A DNA stretch of 64,000 nucleotides from Corythoichthys intestinalis (GCF_030265065.1 NC_080410.1:19729898-19793897); one strand, 5' to 3'. Numbered from the stretch's first letter, positions 1 to 13,506 are shown. The notes: generated by a model from the letters alone, not told the origin. A program made the numbers and translations.

Positions 1-1085
<1,085 letters not shown>

Positions 1086-1087
1086 TA

Positions 1088-2507
1088 AGCATGTGGCGTA
1101 GTTCAATCAGTCCAAGCAAGACTGGCTACCTAATATGGTTTTGTTTTCTTACGTTATCAGCATCCATGTGTTTTTGGCTGTATTATTCCCACAAAAGTTT
1201 TCCTGAAAGGAAATCTGCCCCGATCGGTGTTGTGTTTGTGCGTGTATGCGCGCGTGTGTCTGTTTATGTGCATGGGAAATTTTCAACAGCCATACTGAGG
1301 ACCCTAAAATCTCGTTTACATCATTTGTTAAACCAGTGATCGTCTTCAGTGAGAATACTCCCTACATCATTTCCTGAATTTGAATTAGGCTACCATTGTT
1401 TTACTTTTCTGTAGGCCCCAAAGCTTTTATTCATTAATTAACACGCTGGTGGAAGTTATTCATCACTCTGTTGTGTAGAGGGAAACACATTTAAACTCGG
1501 CAAATCTGGTTCTGGTATTTGAAAAACAACATAGCCCAGGAGAAGTCAATCCCAGGATGCTGCATTTTCCAAACATCACAATATAGAAGAATTTATATGA
1601 CCGCCTGGCCACAATCCTTGCTGCAAAGAAAAGAAGGGAGTTTGCAGAAATCTCCCAGATCTTTCTGCTTCTCATGACCCTACCCGCCCCCACCGCACAG
1701 CCTTTATCCCTGCCTAAATCTCCTCCCTTTGCCCTACGCGAGAACTCCTTTTTTCTTCGCTTTCAAACTCATCCCCAAGTGCTGCTGTTTGAACAAAACA
1801 TGCTTTCATGAAATCTAACTATTCAAATGCCAATCCAATGGTTAAGTGTGGGAGAAAAATGTACTGCCAAGCTAGTGAGTGACCCCCGACGTGGCACCTG
1901 CATGCCTACAAACTGTAACGAACACTATATGCAGGCATTATCAGATGATGTAGGGGTGAAAGTTAATGTGGCAAAAATTTGGGAAAATGCCAAAATGAAT
2001 CAATACAAAGCCACTATGGAGGGAAATATGACGGGTTTGGTCAGACACTGGGATTTGTGAAATTGAATGAAACTGACATCATAAGTTAACATTTGCGGGA
2101 AAGTTTTGATATAATTTCATTATTCAAATAAAACTGTAATTGCTTACCAATGGTACTATTTAAATGAACAGATTGAATCAAAATTAAGCAAAGCTATATA
2201 CACCTACGTATAAAATTCCAATTTTTCCCCCATCTGCTTTGACCGATTCACAGCATTCCAACTTCGAAACTTTTCGAAAACCTTTTGCATTGCAGGCTCT
2301 CTTTCGATCCCGCCTTTAATTTTCACCGTTGCATCAAAAACATTTGTTTTTTTGTTGTTTTTTTTTTTTCTTTTTCTTTTTAACAAACAAAAAAACGCTC
2401 CATTCATGATTAACATACGAAAACATTCCCAAAATCATGGCGCACAAAAGTTATCAGACAATTTTTGGCAAATCAAACAATTCTGTCAAATTTTGACAAA
2501 CACAACC
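1088..2507. other. Gene-less stretch, AT-rich
   Basis: No coding sequence, RNA gene or recognisable transposon core was seen. A T-rich run lies at 2347-2383. The short open frames here have no family motif and no splice context. Confidence 0.5.
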
Positions 2508-2789
2508 CATAGACTTCATAATGATATTGACAGGACACGGGGTGTGGGCCGATTAATAGGGGGCCTGCAATGCCGTCAAAGCTGACCGAGTGGAATTACA
2601 GACAAAGAGCTTTTTTCGTTGAAAATTCTTGTGAATAATTGCTTAAATCCCTGAATTGTTTATAGATGTGGACGCAAAACAGTCTTGACTCTTGGTTAAA
2701 AGCAAAAAAAGCATGTAGATAGAATTTATTTTTATTTATTTATTTTATTTTTAGAATTTTATTTTATTTATTTATTTTACATACATTTT

Positions 2790-4150
2790 ACATTTATTTT
2801 ACATACATACTTATCAAAGTCCTAAATGATATTCGTCGGAATACCGATGCAGGCAAATCATCTGTTCTGCTACTATTGGATCGCAGCGCCGCATTTCACA
2901 CGGTTGATCACAACATACTACTCAGCAGATTGGAACAGTGGGTAGGGCTTACTGACACTATTCTTCAGTGGTTCACATCCTATTTACATGATAGGGATTT
3001 CTTTGTGTCAATCGGAAACTATCAGTCAGAACGAACCAAATTCACGTGTGGAGTCCCTCAAGGGTCAATTCTTGGACCACTCTTATTTAACATCTATATG
3101 CTTCCGTTAGCTCAGATAATGGAACAGTATGACATCTCCTATCACGCCTATGCAGATGACACACAACTGTACATTTCTGTGTCCCCACATGATTATAGTC
3201 CCTTAGTCTCCCTGAGTAAATGCATTCATCAAATCAATGAATGGATGTGCCAGAATTTTCTCCAGTTAAATGTGGAGAAGACAGAGGTGATCATTTTTGG
3301 GCCAAAAAAGGAAAGGTCAAAGATAAGCAGCCAACTTAGCACAATGTCACTTACAGCTACAAATCAAGTCAGAAACCTTGGCGTAATTATTGACTCAGAC
3401 CTAAAATTTTATAGCCATCTAAAGTCCGTCACTAAATCTGCTTATTACCACCTAAAAAATATAACCAGAATTAAGGGGCTTCTGACTCAACAAGACATGG
3501 AAAAACTTATGCATGCATTCATTTTCAGCAGATTGGACTATTGCAACGGTATATTTACATGTCTTGATAAAAAATCAGTCAGGAAGCTGCAGCTAGTACA
3601 GAATGCTGCAGCCAGAGTCCTCACAAATACAAGGAAGCTGGACCGCATTACACCGGTTTTGAAATGGCTACACTGGCTTCCAGTGAGTCAAAGGATAGAC
3701 TATAAAATACTACTGCTCGTCTACAAAACACTTAATGGCCTTGGACCAAAATACATGTTTGACTTGTTAGATTCCTATGAGACATCTAGACCCCTAAGGT
3801 CATCTGGAACCGGTCTTCTGCATGTTCCAAGAACGAGAACCAAGCAGGGTGAGGCAGCATTTAGTTATTATGCTCCTCACCTCTGGAACAAGTTACCCGA
3901 ACGTCTGAAGTATGCTCAAACTGTTAGCTCTTTTAAATCTGGGCTAAAAACGCTTTTGTTTAGCACTGCATATCCATAACTGTCTATATATTTCAGTCTG
4001 CCTGCTTTCTATTCCTCTTGTGCTTATCTCCATTGCTGATTTCAATTATTATTATTAGTAGTAGTTTTTGTTTTATTTTTATTTATTTATTTTTATTCTG
4101 TGATTAAATGCGATCTTTTGTCTTGGTTTTTACGTTGTGTTGATTTAAAT
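2790..4150 (+). mobile_element. 5'-truncated L2-clade LINE
   Basis: A non-LTR retrotransposon fragment that carries the 3' half of the reverse transcriptase and the short C-terminal region. Open frame begins about 2808 (LIKVLNDIRRNTDAG...) and continues unbroken to the stop after 3979. About 150 bp of A/T-rich 3' UTR follow. The 5' truncation is typical of LINE insertion. L2 assignment rests on the C-terminal pattern LHWLPVSQRIDYKILLLVYK and the APHLWNKLPERL block. Confidence 0.85.
2876..3979 (+). CDS. L2-like reverse transcriptase, C-terminal two thirds
   Basis: Encodes the palm and thumb of a non-LTR reverse transcriptase, which would copy element RNA at a nicked chromosomal target. Visible motifs in order: SAAFHTVDHNILL (family norm LSAAFDTVDH, so the first catalytic Asp position reads H), CGVPQGSILGPLLF, the catalytic box YADDTQLY, then LNVEKTEVIIFG and NLGVIIDSDL. 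The C-terminal block (HWLPVSQRIDYK, then APHLWNKLPERL) marks the CR1/L2 group. There is no ATG at the start; the frame is open further upstream to about 2808, and the endonuclease domain is absent, so this is a truncated, immobile copy. The frame is unbroken over 367 codons, so it is probably a young insertion compared with the L2 piece at 17358-17935. Confidence 0.85.
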   Translation: MDRSAAFHTVDHNILLSRLEQWVGLTDTILQWFTSYLHDRDFFVSIGNYQSERTKFTCGVPQGSILGPLLFNIYMLPLAQIMEQYDISYHAYADDTQLYISVSPHDYSPLVSLSKCIHQINEWMCQNFLQLNVEKTEVIIFGPKKERSKISSQLSTMSLTATNQVRNLGVIIDSDLKFYSHLKSVTKSAYYHLKNITRIKGLLTQQDMEKLMHAFIFSRLDYCNGIFTCLDKKSVRKLQLVQNAAARVLTNTRKLDRITPVLKWLHWLPVSQRIDYKILLLVYKTLNGLGPKYMFDLLDSYETSRPLRSSGTGLLHVPRTRTKQGEAAFSYYAPHLWNKLPERLKYAQTVSSFKSGLKTLLFSTAYP

Positions 4151-4407
4151 GTGATTTTTATGATTTTCATGTGAATAAATGCTTAAATCTTTGAATTCTT
4201 TGTAGATATGGACGTAAAACAGTGTCGATTCTTGGTTAAAAGCAAAAAAAAAAAAAAACGTGCAGTTAGAGTTTTTTTTAATGTAAATATGTCGAAGAAC
4301 GATCCTAGTGTATCAGACAATGTGGTGGCAACAAAGAGCTTCTTACGTTTGCTGTTTCACACAGTGAAGGTCGAATCTGGCCTGTCAATATCATTATGAA
4401 GTCTATG

Positions 4408-7400
4408 CACAACCCCATACATTTTCAATAGCCCCATTCATTTCTAATGGCACACTCAACTCCCACAAAAAAATTCTACTCACTCCTATTGATTTTCAAC
4501 TTGGACCTGAAAAAAAAATCTCTATTGGTGGTCTTTTCTTTTTTTTTTTTTTAAAGAAAAAAAAAAAAAAACATCTAACTGTCCAAAATTGATGGGAAGT
4601 GACTTGGGAATTCCATAAAATCCTCAGAAAGTCACTCCAGCGAGTGCATCAATTATTAGTGAATACAATTAAAGTTTTTATTTATTTTTTTTAATTTGTA
4701 TTTATCTATTTATTACCAATTCTAGTCACGTGCCCTATTAAGGGTTAGGGTACCACAAAAATATTTAACGTGTAAATGGAAAACATTTCATATTGCTTTG
4801 GAGAGCCTGAAAAAAAACAAGTACTGTATCTAAGTTTTTTAATGATGGCATTATAATTTCCAACTCTATAGTTAGCCTTAGTAAAAAAAAAAAAAAAAAG
4901 GCAAAGTGTTGTCATTACAAGCAGAAAGTGTGAATTTACGCAACAATATCAAATTGCATTACAAGTATTACAACATACTCATTCCGCATGTACAGCATAC
5001 ATATTACAGTACTTCAAGTGGGTTTTGCAGTCCAGTGCATTAATTTTACGTCTGTACTGAAGTCTGTAACTTTCATGCTCAGACTCCCGAAGGCTTCTAG
5101 ATTTCCCCACAAACTGTATAGGATGTTGGTATGTGACAAATTTCAGTATTTAACTCATTGACTGCCACCGACAGTAATAGATGTCTAATCTGTTTGAATT
5201 CAATTTCCATTGGACGTCTACAAGTGGCAAACTATATATATTTATTCAAATTTTCTTTCTGAAGTTAATGAGGTCCATTTAGAGCAAACCTTCAATTTTT
5301 TTCTTCACAGATTGTTTTCATATTCAAATTGCTTCCAGAATTGTGGGTTTTTGAAAGAAGAGTAAATCAAATCTCTATGCTGACTCATCAGAAATCTTTG
5401 CAACAGCTGCATTTGTGTCAATATCATACTATTCAGTGTATGAATTACACAGTACATCGAAAAAGTGTAGTTCTTGGAAGTGGCATATCTCCTGTTTTCC
5501 CCATTCTCCCTCGAACAACCCATCGTAATGATAAGAACTAATGAAAGTTTACATTAGATATAAGGATGTTTGTGTTTGCATATAGACACAACCGCCATTC
5601 ACATATGCTCAGTGTAAGTCAAATGAAAATGTTCCCAAGAGGAAGTCACTTCCTGTGTTTATTGGCGCCCTAAAATCCCCAAAAGCAACACTCGCCCCCA
5701 TATCTCTTGTTAAAAATGTACTCTGTGAATTACTTGTTCATTTTTGGCTCCCTCCTTTTCTTGAGCGAGGGAAATATGAAAACAGTAATGTTGAATCAAC
5801 AAGCAGTTGCCATTAGGCAGACTGATTAAGAATATATACGCTACCAGAATTGACATTATAATTTTACTTTGGGGTCCAAATCGACTCTAGTCGAACTCTA
5901 GTCCTATGCAATTTTGAGCCCTGGTGGAAAACACAACATGTCAAATAATTCATTTTTTTCCCATTCAGATTTTTTACAATGGTTGTCAATTTATCGCTAG
6001 CATAGTCTAGGATAGGAAACAAGTGAGAAACTAAACGCCAATTCTGTTTTGTGCCAATTATGGTCCATATAATTATTGATTTGGGTTTGGATTAATCATG
6101 ACTTGGGTTAAACATGGCTTGAAATGCAAGTGTTGGACACCTTGTAGCCAAATTATTTTTTTTGCCAATCAGATTTTTTATGTAACGGATGACATTTGAG
6201 CACTGGCACGGTCTAGAATAAGAAAAAGGTGAAAAACGCGAGGCCATTTTCATTATGCATGATTGATTTGGCGACAATTTTAGCTTTTTTGAAAAGTGAA
6301 ATAAACAGGTTGTCTCTTGCTCGTATTAAGTTACACATACAAAAAACATGAACAAACACAACAACAAAAAAAACACCAGGGCTTGGCCTTTTGCAACTGT
6401 ACCCGTTGTTTACCAGATGTAATATAACTGTCACAATTGCAAGTGTCACCACACACAAGCCAACAGAAGTGCTGCTTCCAACTATGTGTCCTTCTCTGTC
6501 ATTGTATGGATTTGTTGACCTCAAGGGAATCAATGTAAAAACACAACCTAAGATTTTCCCATATACTTCCTTTCTCCCCATATTAGGAGCTCAAACTGAG
6601 GTCACTGACCAACACAGCTGCACATGAAACAGTGAGGCAGACAAAAGCTGACATAGGCGCTCTATTTCCAGGATTCCCATAAATCTCTGGCAGCCAATGC
6701 AACACTGCACACTTCGTTAGCATTTAAATATAACTCACTGGGATCTTTCTCTTGTTACTACGGATCCTCTCCGTCCATATTCAAAGTCTTAAAAATAATA
6801 ATGAACATTTGGTTCAATGTGATTGTTGTTTTACCAAAGTTATGTATTGTGAAAACACTAAGAGTTGGAGGATTGAGAGTGTAATTGTTTGGAAATGTTA
6901 GCTTTACCGCTACGCAAACTGCCACTGTGTGGTTGACCTGCAGGCGGGCAGCGCGCTGGCCCTACTTTGTGCATGCGCATTACATTTGCATGCAAACACA
7001 GTCGTGCTTGAAGGACAGTGAATGACTGTGAATGACTGAGTTGTGTTTGTGGCAAAGTCAAAATCATCCTTTTCAAATAACTGGATTTGGTTACCAAAAG
7101 AAGTATTTGTAAGAATGTGTACGATGAACCTATACCACATTGGGTCAGGTAAAACATGAGGGGAAATGTAGAGAAAATTAATTGCCAATAAGGCACAATA
7201 TTACTTATCTCATTGACTGTCATTGAAGGCAAAGTTTATTTTTTGTTTGTGAATGATTTTGTGAACTAGTTCATTTTGGTACTAATGAGTGGATTTTGAA
7301 TTGCAGTTTATTTTCATTCGCGAGTGGCAGGTTTTGTTACATTACGAGGTATTAGAAAAATACAACAACAACAAAAATACAGCTAAATACACTCTAAACT

Positions 7401-7681
7401 ACCCTTAATTTATAGTGGGAATGAATAAAAGTATCTGGCAACCACTTCCACCGACAGTAATTGAGGAAGGCAGTCATCAGTGGCGTCATTAAAAGACAAC
7501 TCAGGTTTGGAGGGGGGAAAAAGAGCAGCAAAAATGTATGTACTTCTGGGCAATATCTGGACAACAATGTAGACAATGGAGATTTTCTCTAGATGCTTCA
7601 CAAACAAAATATATAGTACTTCTGTTTTAGCTTCAGAATAAAAGCATCTATCCAAAAGTGTCTTAAGTCCTTTTCGGAAAA
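4408..7681. other. Gene-less stretch
   Basis: No host exon or transposase was recognised. It holds several A/T runs (4517-4572, 4884-4900), one palindromic MITE fragment (5153-5229) and a scrap of the same MITE near 7203-7232. Open frames on both strands lack family motifs. Confidence 0.5.
5153..5229. repeat. Palindromic MITE copy 1 (partial)
   Basis: Starts TTAACTCATTGACTGCC, then an ATAGATGTCTAATC block and an inverted TTGGACGTCTAC block. A shortened, diverged copy of the dispersed palindrome. Confidence 0.6.
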
Positions 7682-9231
7682 CAGTGATCCCTCGTTTTTC
7701 GTGGTTTATGGGGACCAGAACCCGCCACAAAAAGTGAAAAACCGCCTAGTACCCCCCATATTTGTGTGTGTGTGTGTTCAATGTATTTATTCAGATTGAG
7801 CATTGAAAAGAGATCACAGACTCCACCATCAGTTGACAAGACAGCTCCCACAGACATTGCACCACGCCTTCCCGTAGGGGGCCGACCCAGGCAGAACGTT
7901 GAGTTAGCTTTCACTGTGATAAACTCAAACACGCTGCGTTCTAACGCCGGATTTAGTTGGAAATAGGACGAGGGTTCTGCCGCATACAAGCAGGCAGGAG
8001 TGTCTCAAGAGTGATTTGGTCGAGGATTCAAGGTAATTATTATATTAAATAGCATTTTGAAACGTGAAAAGAAATCAATGGATAAAATAAGTGTAACTTT
8101 GGCTCGAAATATTTACGTAAAATGAATGATAACTTCCAAGTGATGATTGTTTTTTCGCTTTTAACCAAGAATCTAGACTGTTTTACTTTCATATCTATAG
8201 AAATTCTGCGATTTAAGCATTTATTTAGAAGAATTTTTAACTTAAAAAGCTCTTTGTTTTGTGACGGCTGCCAAGTTGGATTTTGAATCTCTATACAATT
8301 GCAGAATTCAATCTAAATAAGTTTTGATTGTATACAGAAAAATGCACATTTTGCTTTTGTTAACAAAAATTAAGATGATTCTACATGCTTTCCCCAAGTA
8401 TTAAGTTTCTGATGTGAACATTGAGTGATTTATTAGCTGTTGAAAACAAAACTTTTTTTGCTATTTTGGCCAAAAACATACATGGTAAATATTGCTATTG
8501 CTCCTGAAAATATAAGGGATTATCTCTGCATTTGGGGATTTTTGTGCATCTAGTGTAAAATTTGAGAATTTTATAGTCATTTTAAGTTTTGTTATACTTG
8601 TATGAAAAAATAATTAATGGGGATTTTATTAGGGAACTACTTTTAATTTTTTTGATGTCACTGCTCATGGAGACCTAAGGAAGGAGCCTGTTTTAGTTTT
8701 AGGATGCTAGTGGCTTTGGTTTTGAAATTATTTGAATTTTAAGTTTTTAGAAAATAGGCCCCCTACAGATCAGCCCCGAGCCCTGTGTCCTGTCAACTGA
8801 TAGTGATGTTTTAAACATGTTATTGTCCCACCCAATTATTTTTAAACAAGAATAAAGCAGGAAAATGCTTGTTTTTATTAAATGCTTCATTGAGTGAGTC
8901 CACTCAAATCCGCTCAAGCTGCTCACTTACACACAATGAGTTTACACAGCAACTGTTTAACAAGTTAAACAATGATTGACGCATGGTGCGCTTTGAGGTT
9001 CACTTCTCTGGCAAGATCAAACATCAACATCTGTCAATCATCGTTAACTTTAATAAGCAACTCCATTGCCCTCACTGCCTGACCAACAAAGCAGGGAGAG
9101 GGAGGGAGAGTGAGATCAAGCGATCGGCTCGGGACAGCTCATCTGTAGAATTATTATTTTTTCAACTGAAAAAAAATTCACAATGGACTGAGGGAGCAAA
9201 GTTTGAAGCGCTAAGTAGCGAGGGATCACTG
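7682..9231 (+). mobile_element. Pogo/Tigger-like MITE, copy 1, with nested repeat
   Basis: The left end CAGTGATCCCTCG and right end CGAGGGATCACTG are perfect inverted termini. The subterminal block GGGGACCAGAACCCGCC on the left recurs inverted in copy 2. The right flank is TA and the left flank AA, so one side of a probable TA duplication has mutated. There is no transposase. About 790 bp in the middle (8030-8815) belong to a different repeat family. Confidence 0.75.
8030..8815 (-). repeat. Reverse copy of the unnamed repeat at 2508-4407
   Basis: The reverse complement contains TTGACAGGACACAGGGCTCG and AGGGGGCCTA, matching the left arm of the 2508-4407 element. 8158-8230 matches its internal direct repeat (GCTTTTAACCAAGAATCTAG). 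Boundaries are approximate. Confidence 0.5.
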
Positions 9232-9233
9232 TA

Positions 9234-11006
9234 ATATATAGTTGTGAATTCTAAGTTAGTACTGTTAGAGTAGCAGCGAACTAAAACAATTAGGCAAAAA
9301 TGTGTATTTCTTGGCCCAGACATTCAACTTATCAGCATAGAAAGGATGTACACCTTTTCTGTTAAAAAGTCAAAATTGCATTGAACTCACGAAAATAAAG
9401 AAAGTGTGAGTGCTTTCAATTGTAATATCATCAAAGGTGGCAGCTGTGTGTATTTAATCATTGGCACGGGTGTGAAACTCATTTTAAGGTGTGATTTGTA
9501 TCATATGGGTCCCCACTAACACTTCAGACAGGAAAAAAATAAAATAAAATAAAACAAAAGGTTCTGTGCTTTCAGAGCACCTAAATACTAAATTCTGATT
9601 TTACCTTTCATGTAGTGGCAACCTGATTAATACTGTATGCCCCTAAAATAGAAAAACACTCAATCACTTTTAGAACACAACATCTAAACATTAGCAGGAC
9701 CAACCAGCTTCCTTTCTGCAACATCACTTACGTCACAGGAAAGAAATCGCCCAGTGCCAGAAGTGTTGGACAGAACATAGTGACTACACAGACCCGCGCC
9801 CTCCCCCAGGCAAACTGGGTGTGTCTGCACCGGTCACTCCACACTCTTGTTTGTGGCCTGAGGGCCAAAGCAGTAGAGACAGGTCTGTGGGAACCAGAAG
9901 AGGCCAGAGAAGCCAGTACTGCCGCCACGTCTTTGTGTGTTAACTAATCGCAGGCCCCTTACTGGGAGCTTGTCACACTGAAACAGCAGGGAAGGGGGGG
10001 CAACTGTCATCCTGCTAACAGGCCTCACGAAGAGCATTTCAACCTAGTTATCTCTTGGGTGGGGGCTGATGAGGAGAGATGAGGAAAGGCAGAACATGAG
10101 TGACGGAGGCTTGCAAGAACTTACATTGACTCATTGGCTGCCATTAATGGTACTAAGCGTCAGAAGTGTGGACTCGTTTTAATGTGACTTGGACTCAACT
10201 CGATTTTAAATAACTTTTGAGTTAACTCAGATTTTATATGCATACATGGTCTGTGTACATTTAATATATTTTATACTCTGTTGTTCAAATGACTCAAAAC
10301 TCAAAGTGTAGGATTTGACTTCAGTCTTGTCAGTCTTGTTTTGGGACTTGAGCTGGGATTGAGGGCAAAGACGTGAGGCTTGTGACATGCAAAACAATGC
10401 TTTCCTCCCACCCATGCTAGACGTCCAATCCATTTGAAGTGGGAGGGCTGACAGTGAATTAACGTTCTGTCATTCGCTGTCAGCCTCCCACTTTAAATGG
10501 ATTACATGTCTACTGATGACAAACTCATTTCAATTCACAGCAAAAGGATGAAAAAAGCCACATGCTCAGATGTCCATCATCATCAATGACGCTGAAAGAG
10601 TTAGCAGTATGGAGGAGCAAGTGTTGTTGAAAGGATCACTTTTAAAAAAGTTTGAAAAGACTCTTTGTGGTGCAAAAAAAGAAGAAGAAAAAAATATCCC
10701 AGGTGTTCAAATGAGTAGTTCTAAAATTGAATTATGGCACGTCATTTTGTGGTGACGCATTCCTTCCATTTCTGTATGAATAAAAATTCCACCATGACCT
10801 CATGAGTGTTTTTCAAGGATATCCCTCTTCTTTCGAGGCACAATGAGGCAGCTTCCTGTTTAGAGAAGCTACACTGCAGCCCTCATTCACCCTCGTACCC
10901 GACTTACGTAACTTCCTTGTCCTTCGGGGAGTCCAAGAGTTTTTTTTTTTTTTTTTTTTTTTTGCCTAAAAAAGAAATTTAAATATACGTCATTTGATTT
11001 ATGATT
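9234..11006. other. Gene-less stretch
   Basis: No coding sequence recognised. It contains one palindromic MITE core (10405-10512), with a stray end of the same family at about 10129-10161, and a T run at 10940-10963. The GC-richer part at 9725-10050 has no exon-like signals I can support. Confidence 0.5.
10405..10512. repeat. Palindromic MITE copy 2
   Basis: TAGACGTCCAATCCATTTGA and GGGAGGGCTGACAGTG are followed by the inverted arm CATTCGCTGTCAGCCTCCCA. The two arms can fold into a near-continuous hairpin. Confidence 0.75.
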
Positions 11007-11008
11007 TA

Positions 11009-11649
11009 CAGTCATCCCTCACTACTTTGCCCTCAACTAAAAAAAAATAAATAAATACAGATGAGCTGTCGAATCTTAATTGTGTAGTCTCACTCTCCCT
11101 GCTGCTGCTTTTCTGGGTCAGGCAGTGCACTGGAGTTGCTTATTAAACTTAATGATGATTGACAGACGTTAAGGTTTGATTTTGCTAGATGCTTGGAAGC
11201 CGAAACTTCAAAGCGCCCCATGCGTCAATCACCGCTTAGCTTGTTAAACACTTACTGTGGCAACTCATTGTGTGTAAGTGGCAGCTTGAGCGGATTTGAG
11301 TGGACTCACTCAATGAAGCATTTAACAAAGACAAGGATTTTTCTACTTTATTCTTGTTTAAAAATAATTTGGTGAGGCAGTAACATGTTTAAAACTGATC
11401 CTAATTATTACATTTGAAGTGCTTAACAACCATTTATTAAAAAATATACAGTACAGTATGTACATTAAAGGGAAAGAAGTGGAAAAAAACATATGTATCT
11501 CTTTCCAGTGCAAAATCAGAGTAAATACACCCCCCCCCCCCCAAAAAAAAAAGAATCTTTTTTTGGGGGGGTAGCTACTTCGTGGTTTTTCACTTATCGC
11601 AGCGGGTTCTGGTCCCCATTTAGTTGCCTCAAGTGTTTAGAGATCACTG
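11009..11649 (-). mobile_element. Pogo/Tigger-like MITE, copy 2
   Basis: Ends CAGTCATCCCTC and GATCACTG are flanked by TA on both sides (11007-11008 and 11650-11651), as for Tc1/mariner/pogo insertion. The right arm carries the inverted GGGTTCTGGTCCCC block found on the left of copy 1, so it lies in reverse orientation. Its 11090-11380 interior matches 8840-9170 of copy 1 in inverse orientation. It is non-autonomous. Confidence 0.75.
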
Positions 11650-11867
11650 TATTATGCTTTCCCTTTTTAAAATATAAAACTAATCAACTTTAAAGAAACA
11701 AACAAACAAAAAAAAGAAAAGAATATTTCAGTTTTTGAAATTTAAAATACACTATTTACTGTCGTTTCTGTTTTTAATTCAAAAGAAGATTTAATTAAGA
11801 AATGTAACTGGATAAAAAAATAAAAAGGAAAAATATATCAAAGAAGCTATTAATGCTTTCTATACCA

Positions 11868-12066
11868 TTGACGAGGATAGACATCCAATCATGTGGCTCT
11901 TTTCATCCTTCTGCTGCGAATTTCCATTAGTTTGTTACCAGTAGATTTCTACAGTAGATTTCTAATCCATTTGAACTGAGAGAGTGGCAGCAAATGCATT
12001 CACTGCCTTCCCTCCCAATTCAAATGGATTGGACATCCAGCACAGTCAATGGCAGCCAATGAGTTA
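11868..12066. repeat. Palindromic MITE copy 3
   Basis: Full-length-like copy of about 200 bp. It opens CCATTGACGAGGATAGACAT and closes GGCAGCCAATGAGTTAA, a TTAA edge. Confidence 0.75.
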
Positions 12067-12318
12067 AATCAGCTTATAGTAATTGACATCATACATTGTT
12101 CCTCTATTAATAATTAAATGGAGTGAAAGGAGTTATTGTTTAATTTAATGTGAGAGGAGGATTTTATCTTGATACTCTTTTGAGTGTGTTTGTATGTACG
12201 GTATATGTTTTTTTGTTTCATGACCAGTGTGTGTACCTCAAATTGTGAAGTTCTTTTTGTTTGGCTTTATTTATGTTTGTCTTCGTTTGTGGGCAGTTTC
12301 CATTGAAGATTATGTATG

Positions 12319-12412
12319 TATTTAACTCATTCACTACCATTGACGTCCAATCCATTTAGACTGGGAGGGTTTGCAGCGATTATCCATCACTGTCAATGGC
12401 ACCCATTAAATG
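12319..12412. repeat. Palindromic MITE copy 4
   Basis: TTTAACTCATTCACTACC starts the copy, followed by TTGACGTCCAATCC and CTGGGAGGGTTTGCAGC. A short variant of the family. Confidence 0.7.
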
Positions 12413-12549
12413 CCTCTGGATGAACACAGGAAATCCACTCATCTACCATTCATCTTGAGAATAAACTCATGAAAACAACTCATCCAAGGGTCAAAGATGG
12501 GAGGGATACGAATGACTGAAGGGCACCGTTAAGTGTGGAACAGCCCACT

Positions 12550-12683
12550 CGGCATGGACTGTTGCCCCGTCCCGTGTCAGTCCCACTCACGTCGCTGTGG
12601 TGCGAGGAGCTCATCCCAGTTTGCCTCCGACGCTACTTGTAGATTTTTCGCCGGAGTTTTCCAACTTTTGTCGTGTTTTACAG
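12550..12683 (+). promoter_or_regulatory. s1pr5: Putative s1pr5 promoter-proximal 5' UTR exon
   Basis: A locally GC- and CpG-richer block ends in TTTTACAG followed by GTGCGTG, a good splice donor. A matching acceptor (TTTGCCCAGCGCAG) ends at 13757, about 270 bp before the s1pr5 start codon. One non-coding 5' exon spliced to a single coding exon is the usual layout of S1P receptor genes. No RNA evidence is available, so the transcription start is not fixed. Confidence 0.45.
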
Positions 12684-13040
12684 GTGCGTGAAGCTTGAAC
12701 GCTTTCTTTTGAGGGGAATTTATTTTACTTGGCGATGATAAACGTTTGCTTCGGTTTGTATCAACTCGATCGTTCTCGTAAGTGAAACCAATCGCTGTAG
12801 ACTTTGATGTACTGTATTAGTTTTGTCCGTAAATCGCAAAATGAAAAGTAATGTTTTGGTCAGCGGGTTAGCTAATGGGATTGACGCATAAATTGTTTAA
12901 TTAATATAGGCTATATTTTTAATACCGGATATACACTGTATACTTGTATTAGAAACTTCCTTTCTCATACTGACTGAACATTTAGCCATTTACAGTAGTT
13001 CTGCATAAATATGTATAAGGCACATTTGGTCTAATTTTAT

Positions 13041-13273
13041 TTAACTCATTGCCTGCCACTGACGGTGAAAGACGTCCAATCAATTTGAACTGGGAGGAGT
13101 GCTTGTGAGTTCAATTGGTGTCCTATGTACTTTATTTTGACATAGTGCTTTATCACTTGGACTGTTTGGTAAATCTAGTGTAATATTCCCTTTTATTTGA
13201 TGATCGCTGTCAGACCTCCCAGTCAAAAGGGATTGGACCTCTAGCGCCGTCATTGACTGCCAATGATTTAAAC
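13041..13273. repeat. Palindromic MITE copy 5, arms separated
   Basis: Left arm TTTAACTCATTGCCTGCC to about 13100 and right arm from 13200 ending GACTGCCAATGATTTAAA. About 95 bp of unrelated sequence lies between the arms. It sits in the putative s1pr5 5' UTR intron. Confidence 0.7.
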
Positions 13274-13506
13274 AACGACTGTGAAATGAAGACAATGCAT
13301 TTTTTGCGTGTTTGAAGTGGTGGCTGTTTTTGTTAAGCAATGTTAATTTATTGCTGTGGTAATGTTGCTATTTTCAAACTGTGGTGGATCTCCCCCTATG
13401 ATTTTTTTTTTTTGGTATAAGATAAAATCAAAGTGAAGTTAACATATTTTGAAATAAAAAATAATAAATTTATGAAAATAGGTATTCATGACTCTATTGT
13501 TTTTTT

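Larger units (their letters stand above)
2508..4407. repeat. Unnamed inverted-repeat element split by an L2 LINE
   Basis: Bases 2508-2534 and 4381-4407 are a perfect 27-bp inverted repeat (starts CATAGACTTCATAATG, ends ATTGACAGG). Inside, about 90 bp at 2628-2717 recurs in direct orientation at 4170-4262 (both contain CTTGGTTAAAAGCAAAAAA), and the L2 LINE lies between these direct repeats. The structure suggests a non-autonomous DNA transposon with internal tandem repeats into which the LINE later inserted. A related copy in reverse orientation lies at about 8030-8815. I do not know the family name. Confidence 0.6.

Noticed and set aside
2876-3979. Reverse transcriptase considered as a possible retroviral or LTR-element fossil
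   Set aside because: Motif order and C-terminal block are those of an L2-type LINE. There are no LTRs, protease, integrase or envelope parts. No virus-like element was found in the window.
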